Notes under the pieces: generated by a model
Databases searched by the model: none
Seen by the model: only the letters and a program-made list of their open reading frames with translations
Told to the model about the DNA's origin: nothing
Assembly (NCBI RefSeq): GCF_036689815.1
Contig: NZ_JBAHUR010000012.1
Span: forward strand, 1-64,000
Direction: 5' to 3'
Length of the DNA stretch: 64,000 nucleotides
From: Magnetovibrio sp. PR-2
Lineage (GTDB): Bacteria > Pseudomonadota > Alphaproteobacteria > Rhodospirillales > Magnetovibrionaceae
Shown here: piece by piece, positions 54,558 to 61,167 of the stretch
Layout of the letters: each line of letters opens with the position of its first letter
How positions within the stretch are numbered: position 1 is the first letter of the stretch
Program-made: the position numbers and the translations under genes

Positions 54558-56066
54558 TTAATAAGACTTCGCAAATATCGCCTGCTTGCTTGCAGCTGCA
54601 CCCGTCAGCACACACGCGCCGTCCACTTCCGGCTGGTCGTAGGGCAGGCAGCGGATGGTGACGCCTAGGTCTTTGAGCATTTCTTCGCTTTCAGCACTTT
54701 CACACCAGTACGCCCGCACGAAGCCCGTTTCGCCAAAGGTTTCGTTGGCGAAGTAGGCTTTGAAAGCCTCGAAGTCTTCGATGTCGGTTTTGACGCGCGC
54801 ATCGCGGAACGCTTTGGCTTCTTCGAACAGCTTTTGTTGGATGGCGCCGAGTTGGTCCGTGATGCCAGCGACAAACGCATCCACGTCTTGGCTGCCTTTG
54901 CCGTAAACGTCGGTGCGTTCGGTCACCATGACGGAGCCTTGGTCCAGATCGCGCGGGCCCAGCTCGACGACAATCGGCGCGCCTTTTTTGATCCAGCTCC
55001 AGCGTTTTTCACCGGCGTTCATGTCGCGCTTGTCCACGTGGGCGCGGACAACGTTGCCGAACGCCACGTTGTTGTTGAGCTTGTCGGCGAGCTCTTGGGC
55101 GGCTGGCAGCACGCGTGCGGCGGCTTCGTCGTCGCGGGCGATGGGCAGGATGACGATTTGATAGGGTGCGATGGTGGGCGGCACGCGCAAGCCGTCGTCG
55201 TCGCCGTGGGTCATGATCACGGCACCGATCATGCGGGTTGAGACCCCCCAGGACGTGGTGTGGCAGTAGCTTTCACCACCGTCCTTGTCTTGGAACTTGA
55301 TGTCGGCGGCGTGGGCGAAGTTTTGGCCGAGGTAATGTGATGTGCCGGCTTGCAACGCTTTGCCGTCTTGCATCATGGCTTCGATGGTGTGGGTTTCGAC
55401 GGCACCGGGGAAGCGCTCAGACTCGGACTTTTCACCGGGGATGACGGGAACGGCCAGCCAGTCTTCTGCGAGCTTGCGGTACTCTTCAAGCATGGTCGCG
55501 GTCTCATCACGTGCTTCTTGTTCGGTGGCGTGGGCCGTGTGGCCTTCTTGCCAAAGGAATTCGGACGTGCGCAGGAACAAACGCGGGCGCATTTCCCAGC
55601 GCACCACGTTGGCCCATTGGTTGATCATCACCGGAAGGTCGCGATAACTGCGCACCCATTTGGCAAAGCTTTCCCCAATCATGGTTTCGGACGTCGGGCG
55701 CACCACCAAGGGGCTTTCCAGTTCGCCTGCCGGTTCAAGCTTGCCGTCCTTGGCGACCAAGCGGTGATGGGTGACAACGGCCATCTCCTTGGCGAAGCCT
55801 TCCACGTGGGCCGCTTCTTTTTCGATCAGCTCTAACGGAATGAACAGGGGGAAGTAACAGTTCTGGTGTCCGGTTTCGCGAATGCGTTGGTCCAAACGAC
55901 GTTGCAGGTTTTCCCAAATGCCAAAGCCCCACGGCTTGATCACCATGCAGCCGCGCACGCCTGAATTTTCGGCCATGTCGGCTTCTTTGATGACCTCTTG
56001 ATACCACTTGGGGAAGTCGTTTTCGCGGGTGATGCGGATGGCGGTCTTTTTGGGCTTTTGGGACAT
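54558..56066 (-). CDS. proS: Prolyl-tRNA synthetase, archaeal/eukaryal type
   Basis: A 502-residue class II synthetase that charges tRNA-Pro. Motifs 'FPKWYQEVIKEADMAE', 'VIKPWGFGIWE', 'VVRPTSETMIGESFAKWVRSYRDLP' and 'HTTSWGVSTRMIGAVIMTHGDDDGLRVPP' belong to the archaeal/eukaryal class, not the usual bacterial ProRS, which has a different layout. The C-terminal ~75 residues form the zinc-binding-like extension and the protein ends in Lys-Ser-Tyr; a C-terminal Tyr reaching the active site is a known trait of this class. There is no editing insertion. ATG 56066 is chosen over TTG 56078. Confidence 0.93.
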   Translation of the reverse strand: MSQKPKKTAIRITRENDFPKWYQEVIKEADMAENSGVRGCMVIKPWGFGIWENLQRRLDQRIRETGHQNCYFPLFIPLELIEKEAAHVEGFAKEMAVVTHHRLVAKDGKLEPAGELESPLVVRPTSETMIGESFAKWVRSYRDLPVMINQWANVVRWEMRPRLFLRTSEFLWQEGHTAHATEQEARDETATMLEEYRKLAEDWLAVPVIPGEKSESERFPGAVETHTIEAMMQDGKALQAGTSHYLGQNFAHAADIKFQDKDGGESYCHTTSWGVSTRMIGAVIMTHGDDDGLRVPPTIAPYQIVILPIARDDEAAARVLPAAQELADKLNNNVAFGNVVRAHVDKRDMNAGEKRWSWIKKGAPIVVELGPRDLDQGSVMVTERTDVYGKGSQDVDAFVAGITDQLGAIQQKLFEEAKAFRDARVKTDIEDFEAFKAYFANETFGETGFVRAYWCESAESEEMLKDLGVTIRCLPYDQPEVDGACVLTGAAASKQAIFAKSY

Positions 56067-56078
56067 GTGCTCTACCAA

Positions 56079-56520
56079 TTTGATGAGTCTTTAAACTAAG
56101 AGGATTGGTATCGGGCAAAGTGGGCCGGAAATCAAGAACCGATGGAGATTTCGATGAGAAAACGTTTCAGAGCTTTTCTGGTCGATAAAAAATTACATAA
56201 TTTACGGATCGATATATAACCAAGCAGAAACCTCAGGTATCATTCAATTTTTGTGATGATTATAAAAAGTGTATTTTTTATTCAAAGTATCAAAAGGCTA
56301 GCTTAGACCCTAGAATCATTGGCCTTTGCCCTGTGATGCATGTTCTTCAGGTGGGACTGAGTCTAATACTAAAGTAGAGTAATTTCTGGCAATTTAGTAT
56401 GATCTGTATTATCATACGAGCGAGGTCGAGTTTGAGGGGGCTCGTCAATCTCTAGAACCACATACACACGTATCAGCGCCACGGTTGTGGCGTGATCTGA
56501 CAAAGCAAGGGGATTTGATC
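56079..56520. other. AT-rich intergenic region with divergent promoters
   Basis: About 440 bases with no supported gene between proS (leftward) and the GntR gene (rightward). It is AT-rich in 56190-56300 and must hold both promoters. The only clear structure is the 7-7-7 palindrome at 56397-56417. Confidence 0.55.
56397..56417. promoter_or_regulatory. Perfect 7-bp palindrome upstream of the GntR gene (possible operator)
   Basis: GTATGAT-CTGTATT-ATCATAC: two perfect 7-base half sites with a 7-base spacer, 104 bases before the GntR start. Its size fits a site for a dimeric regulator; self-control by the adjacent GntR protein is an inference. Confidence 0.5.
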
Positions 56521-57270
56521 GTGAAACAAGATTGGAAAGATATGAAGAAGCTGGCAATGGGTCAGCGAACATATTCTAGCCGGAGCCTCCATGGACAAGT
56601 GGTCCACGAATTAGGCAAACGTATCGTCACCGGCGATATTGACGAAGGTGCCGTCCTGCCGAACGAAACGGAATTGGGTGCATCGTTTGCGGTGAGCCGC
56701 ACGGCGTTGCGCGAAGGCATCAAAGTATTGGCCGCAAAAGGCCTGTTGGCCAGTCGCACCCGCACGGGGACGCGTGTCCGCCCCCGCAATGAATGGAACA
56801 TGCTGGACCCAGACGTCATGGCTTGGCAGTTGAGCTCCGGGCAGCCGCACAAGTTCCTCAACGATTTGGTTGAATTTCGTCGGGCCGTTGAACCTCTGGC
56901 AGCCTCTTTGGCGGCTCAGCGTGCCACGGATGCAGACGTGCAGGTGATCAAGCAAGCCTACGACGACATGGAATTGGCCGGGTCTGACATCGGAGCCGGC
57001 GTGCTTCCGGATTTACGTTTCCATCAAGGCATTTTCCACGCCAGCGGCAACGAGCTGTTGGCACCGTTAGGCACTTTGACCGAAGCTGCTTTAAGCGTTT
57101 CGTTCCGTGTTCTGACCTCGGAAACCAAGCAAGAGTCCTTGCGTCTGCACAAAGCTGTTTTGGAAGCCATTCAAACGCGCGATAGCGCTGCGGCTCAAAG
57201 CGCCATGACGGCACTTCTTGATGCAACGCAGCATCGTGTTACGTCTTTGATGGAAGAAACCGTTCAGTAA
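56521..57270 (+). CDS. GntR-family regulator, FadR/FCD subgroup
   Basis: A 249-residue transcription factor. The N-terminal winged helix is 'LHGQVVHELGKRIVTGDIDEGAVLPNETELGASFAVSRTALREGIKVLAAKGLL' region (about 18-85), followed by a helical FCD effector domain (about 100-240) with likely metal-binding residues in 'DLRFHQGIFHASGNEL' and a late His. This subgroup senses sugar acids or carboxylates. GTG 56521 has AAGGGG eight bases before it. No obvious catabolic gene lies next to it; a terminator follows. Confidence 0.9.
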   Translation: MKQDWKDMKKLAMGQRTYSSRSLHGQVVHELGKRIVTGDIDEGAVLPNETELGASFAVSRTALREGIKVLAAKGLLASRTRTGTRVRPRNEWNMLDPDVMAWQLSSGQPHKFLNDLVEFRRAVEPLAASLAAQRATDADVQVIKQAYDDMELAGSDIGAGVLPDLRFHQGIFHASGNELLAPLGTLTEAALSVSFRVLTSETKQESLRLHKAVLEAIQTRDSAAAQSAMTALLDATQHRVTSLMEETVQ

Positions 57271-57289
57271 GTCTCTCATCGACAAAACA

Positions 57290-57326
57290 AAACCGGGCAA
57301 GCCGTTTGCTTTGCCCGGTTTTTTTT
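57290..57326 (+). terminator. Terminator after the GntR gene
   Basis: AAACCGGGCAA (57290-57300) pairs with TTGCCCGGTTT (57311-57321) across a 10-base loop, followed by T residues: a strong intrinsic terminator. Confidence 0.92.
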
Positions 57327-57450
57327 GTGCCCAGCTGAGTTGAAACTTTTGCAACAAATGTAACAAGTGTGTGTGTCATTTGTTGCATTTCAAGCGTATT
57401 ATAATTCCTAACGACCCGAAAAACATCGGGCGGGAGGAACGCGGGCGCAT

Positions 57451-58350
57451 ATGATGAAATTCGATGAAACCCTTGCAAAAATGGAAGAGACCTTTGACCG
57501 TCTTTCGCCGCAACTGAAACGCGCGGCGCGTTATGTGATGGAAAACACAGATGATGTGGCGCTGTATTCCATGCGCCAACTTGCCGCTCAGGCCGATGTT
57601 CACCCATCCACCATGGTGCGTTTGGCGCGCGAATTGGGGTTTGATGGACACGCCCAATTCCAAGAACCGTTTCAAGAACGCCTGCGCTCCAAACCGAAGG
57701 TCACCTACGTCGGTGAAGCGCGGGATTTACAACAGCACAGCGACAAGACCGGATTGGTCACATTGGTCGAAGACCTGTTCCGGGTCGAATGCGCCACCTT
57801 TCAGCACATGGATGAAAATGGCCTGCCTCTGCAAATCGTTGAGGCGGCTGACGAGATGTGCAATGCCCGTAACATTTTTGCCGTTGGTGTGCGTTCTGTC
57901 TTTCCGGCTGTGTTTTATTTTCATTATGCCTGCCGGATGTTCACCAACAATGTGCACCTGGTCAGCGGTCATGGCGGTACTTTTGCTGACCATTTGCGTG
58001 GCATCGGTCAGGGCGATGTTGTCCTCGCGACGAGTTTTATGCCGTACAGCCGTCACACGGTGCGTGCTGTGGATTATGCAAAAGAACGCGGCGCAAAGAT
58101 TATCGCCGTAACGGACAGCACGGTTTCACCCATAGCGCGCGGCGAAGACACCCTCAAGATCATTGTTGGCAATGAAAGTCCGTCTTTATTCCATTCCATC
58201 GTTCCGGCGATGACGGTGATTGAAGCCTTGGTTATGGTCATGATCGCACGCGGTGGAGAAGATGTGTTGAAAGCCTTGGAAGATAGTGAAGAACAACTCA
58301 ACGGCTTCGATGCCTACTGGATGGAGAAAAAGGGCAGATTTCGCCGTTGA
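57451..58350 (+). CDS. MurR/RpiR-family regulator with SIS domain
   Basis: A 299-residue regulator. The N-terminal helix-turn-helix (about 1-80) has 'SPQLKRAARYVMENTDDVALYSMRQLAAQADVHPSTMVRLARELGF' region, and a sugar isomerase (SIS) domain (about 120-270) has 'IFAVGVRSVFPAVFYFHYACRMF', 'DVVLATSFMPYSRHTV' and 'IIAVTDSTVSPIARGED'. SIS domains bind phosphosugars as effector. The ribosome site GGGAGG is 13 bases before ATG 57451; ATG 57454 is equally possible. It precedes a TAXI binding protein, which it may control. Confidence 0.9.
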   Translation: MMKFDETLAKMEETFDRLSPQLKRAARYVMENTDDVALYSMRQLAAQADVHPSTMVRLARELGFDGHAQFQEPFQERLRSKPKVTYVGEARDLQQHSDKTGLVTLVEDLFRVECATFQHMDENGLPLQIVEAADEMCNARNIFAVGVRSVFPAVFYFHYACRMFTNNVHLVSGHGGTFADHLRGIGQGDVVLATSFMPYSRHTVRAVDYAKERGAKIIAVTDSTVSPIARGEDTLKIIVGNESPSLFHSIVPAMTVIEALVMVMIARGGEDVLKALEDSEEQLNGFDAYWMEKKGRFRR

Positions 58351-58438
58351 GCTTTGACACAACGTCGGGTCTTACCTTAACCTTTCTTGTGCAACACGGA
58401 TTGACATGACGGTTGCATGTAATGAGCGGGGGAGACAC

Positions 58439-59428
58439 GTGAACAGAATTCTGAAATCGGCCTTGATGTGGACCCCCTGGGTTGTGGCGCTGGTTGTGAT
58501 CCCGGTGACATTTTCGTCGGCACAGAGCCCCTCGCGCTATATCAGCATCGGCACAGGTGGTGTGACGGGGGTGTATTATCCCGCAGGCGGCGGGATTTGC
58601 CGCTTACTCAACAAGGGGCGGCGAAATCACGGTATCCGCTGTTCGGTCGAAAGTACGCAAGGTTCGGCCTTCAATGTCGATGAGATCCGCAACGGTATTT
58701 TTGACTTTGGCATTGTGCAATCTGACGTGCACTACAATGCCGTTCAAGGGCAAGGGCATTTTACGGATGCAGGCCCTATGGGCACCTTGCGTTCGGTCCT
58801 GGCCTTACACGCCGAACCCTTCACCATTGTTTCGCGCTCTGATGCTAACATTACGACCCTTGATGAGCTGAAGGGTAAGCGGGTGAACATCGGGAATCCC
58901 GGTTCAGGCCAGCGCTCGACCATGGAAATGGTGATGGGTGAGAAGGGGTGGAGTGTCTCTGACTTTTCTAAGACAGCCGAACTGGCCTCGTCAGAACAAT
59001 CCAAGGCCTTGTGTGACAATCACATCGACGCCATGGTGTTTACCGTCGGACATCCCAACGCTTCGATTAAGGAAGCGACGATTTCTTGCGATACCAACTT
59101 GGTGAATCTTGCCAAGGGTGATGTGACCAAAATCACCGAAAAGCATCCTTACTTGTTTGCCGCGACCATTCCCGGCGGTATGTATCGTGGGACGCAGAAG
59201 GATACTCGGACCTTCGGTGTGGGCGCGACGGTGGTGACCAGTTCCACCACGCCCGATTACATCGTTTATGAGCTGGTGAAATCAGTGTTTGAGAAAATCG
59301 AGGACTTCCGCCTCCTGCACCCGGCTTTTAAGCATCTCGACCCCAAGCAAATGACGTCACAGGGTCTGTCCGCGCCGCTCCATCCTGGGGCGGAGGCATA
59401 CTTTAAAGAAGTCGGTCTATTGCCCTAA
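58439..59428 (+). CDS. TAXI-family TRAP transporter solute-binding protein
   Basis: A 329-residue exported protein. After a signal peptide ending near 'FSSAQSPS', 'YISIGTGGVTGVYYPAGGGICRLLN' is the family signature, with 'VESTQGSAFNVDEIRNGIFDFGIVQSD' and 'LKGKRVNIGNPGSGQRSTMEM'. TAXI proteins deliver substrates such as glutamate or other acids to fused TRAP permeases; none is adjacent, so its partner is elsewhere. GTG 58439 follows GGGGGAG; ATG 58406 is also open. A terminator follows. Confidence 0.9.
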   Translation: MNRILKSALMWTPWVVALVVIPVTFSSAQSPSRYISIGTGGVTGVYYPAGGGICRLLNKGRRNHGIRCSVESTQGSAFNVDEIRNGIFDFGIVQSDVHYNAVQGQGHFTDAGPMGTLRSVLALHAEPFTIVSRSDANITTLDELKGKRVNIGNPGSGQRSTMEMVMGEKGWSVSDFSKTAELASSEQSKALCDNHIDAMVFTVGHPNASIKEATISCDTNLVNLAKGDVTKITEKHPYLFAATIPGGMYRGTQKDTRTFGVGATVVTSSTTPDYIVYELVKSVFEKIEDFRLLHPAFKHLDPKQMTSQGLSAPLHPGAEAYFKEVGLLP

Positions 59429-59462
59429 AAAAAGCCGCCCTCTGAATAGGGCGGCTTTTTTC
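59429..59462. terminator. Bidirectional terminator between the TAXI and soeC genes
   Basis: AAAAAGCCGCCC (59429-59440) pairs with GGGCGGCTTTTT (59449-59460), a 12-bp perfect stem with an 8-base loop and A/T tracts on both sides, serving convergent genes. Confidence 0.94.
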
Positions 59463-60410
59463 TTAAACGCTTGTGGCCCCGTAATAGAGGTTCACGGTGT
59501 GCTTGGCTTCTGCGAAGAACAGCCAACGTTCCACGATGATGCCCAGCGAACAAAACGCCCAGGCCAAAACAACGGCAGCCAAAGCCACGTAGCCATCCAA
59601 GAACATCGCCAACAAAGACAAAGCCAGCGGCAGGGCAAAGCCCGATAGGTGAGAAATGCGCCGCAGGGTGTCGGCGTGCTTTTGCGCAACGCGGTAGCCC
59701 ATTTCTTTCATCAAGTAGTTTTCCGACGTATGCGGCAGTTCCAGCACGGACACATCGCCTGCGGCATCGATGCCGATGGCGGAGTTGACGGTGGGCAAGC
59801 CTTTGGAGCGTTTGTTAAAGCTCCAATACAGGGTCTTCAATCCCCAACCCAGCGCAAGTGTCACGACGGTTAGGCCTTGGACGTAAGGGTTGATGGCGCC
59901 GAAGATGTGCATCAAGACGCTCATCAGCACGGCACCGCTCATCACTGACAGCAACAGATAAGACGGAACGGTCCAGTCGTTGTGCCATTGGTGAATGGTG
60001 CGCAGCGACTTATAGATCATCGCCGTGCAAATCACGGTGAGCCAGGCTAGTACAGCCGACAAAACTCCGGCAACGGCCCAAAGCCCGCCGGTGGTTTCAA
60101 ACCAAACCCAGCCAACGCCAAACGCCAAAGCGGGCACGTAGGTCAGCACCGCCATCACGCCTTCGCGTGCGAGCCAGCTGGACTTCCACTGCGTCATGGC
60201 GCGCCAAGCGCGTTCGGGACGACCTAAGTGGAAGGTCGAGGCCAATAAGCCAACGGTCACCAAAGCCAGCGCAAAGAATAGGCCGGACAAGCCAACCCAA
60301 CGGTCAGCCGGCAACAATCCGGCGGCGCCCAAGATGCCCATCATGGCCAGTAAGCCATAGCCTGCGCCGGAACATGTGGTGAAGAAAATAACGGAAAACG
60401 CGGGATGCAT
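59463..60410 (-). CDS. soeC: Sulfite dehydrogenase membrane subunit SoeC (DmsC-like)
   Basis: A 315-residue protein with eight predicted membrane helices, of the DmsC type. 'MHPAFSVIFFTTCSGAGYGLLAMMG' and 'STFHLGRPERAWRAMTQWKSSWLAREGVMA' match the SoeC/DmsC anchor pattern that joins the catalytic dimer to the quinone pool. A strong GGAAGGAG precedes ATG 60410. It lies 17 bases after soeB. DMSO reductase cannot be excluded from this subunit alone. Confidence 0.85.
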   Translation of the reverse strand: MHPAFSVIFFTTCSGAGYGLLAMMGILGAAGLLPADRWVGLSGLFFALALVTVGLLASTFHLGRPERAWRAMTQWKSSWLAREGVMAVLTYVPALAFGVGWVWFETTGGLWAVAGVLSAVLAWLTVICTAMIYKSLRTIHQWHNDWTVPSYLLLSVMSGAVLMSVLMHIFGAINPYVQGLTVVTLALGWGLKTLYWSFNKRSKGLPTVNSAIGIDAAGDVSVLELPHTSENYLMKEMGYRVAQKHADTLRRISHLSGFALPLALSLLAMFLDGYVALAAVVLAWAFCSLGIIVERWLFFAEAKHTVNLYYGATSV

Positions 60411-60427
60411 ATCTTTATCTCCTTCCC

Positions 60428-61165
60428 TTACGCCGACAGAACTTTGTCGAGCCAGCCCAAGAAACCATCCGTTTCTATGGCTTCCAGCTCTTCAGGTGCA
60501 CCGACGTCGGCGCTGTCGACTTTGCGCGCGCGTGGCGGCAAGTATTTGTTGGTGGGCTTGTAGCCCAGCTCCGGCATCAAGTCGCGGCCATGTCGGGCTG
60601 CGGTCAGCTGCGAGACATTGGATTCCGGATCGTTCAAATCACCGAAGTGGCGCGCCCCCGCCGGACACGTCAGAACGCATGCAGGTTGGCGGTCTTCGGG
60701 CTCTAAGTTTTCGTTGTAGATGCGGTCAATGCACAGGGTGCACTTTTTCATCACACCTTGGTCTTCGTCAAACTCACGCGCACCATAGGGGCAGGCCCAG
60801 CTGCACAGCTTGCAGCCGATGCATTTGTCGGTGTTGACCAAAACGATGCCGTCTTCACTGCGTTTGTAAGATGCACCCGTGGGGCACACGGTGACGCAGG
60901 CGGCATTGTCGCAGTGCAGGCACGATCTTGGGAAGTTGATGGTCAGGTTCGGGCGGTCGCCACGTTTGACTTCGAACGAATGCACACGGTTAAACCACAC
61001 GCCGTCAGGCTTGTCGCCGTAGGGGTTATAGTCGGGCAGGGCGGCTGAATGACCGCCGGTGTTCCATTCTTTGCAGTTGGTGGCACACGCATGACAGCCC
61101 ACACAGGTGTCCAAATCGATAACCAAGCCAAGCTTCTTGTTGGTTGAGGCGGGAAGGGTGGTCAT
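60428..61165 (-). CDS. soeB: Sulfite dehydrogenase iron-sulfur subunit SoeB
   Basis: A 245-residue ferredoxin-like subunit with four 4Fe-4S motifs: 'CVGCHACATNCKEW', 'CLHCDNAACVTVCP', 'CIGCKLCSWACPYG' and 'CTLCIDR' with 'ACVLTCP'. It passes electrons from the molybdenum subunit to the membrane subunit. It starts two bases after the soeA stop. The acidic C-terminus is beyond the usual DmsB end. Confidence 0.9.
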   Translation of the reverse strand: MTTLPASTNKKLGLVIDLDTCVGCHACATNCKEWNTGGHSAALPDYNPYGDKPDGVWFNRVHSFEVKRGDRPNLTINFPRSCLHCDNAACVTVCPTGASYKRSEDGIVLVNTDKCIGCKLCSWACPYGAREFDEDQGVMKKCTLCIDRIYNENLEPEDRQPACVLTCPAGARHFGDLNDPESNVSQLTAARHGRDLMPELGYKPTNKYLPPRARKVDSADVGAPEELEAIETDGFLGWLDKVLSA

Positions 61166-61167
61166 GA

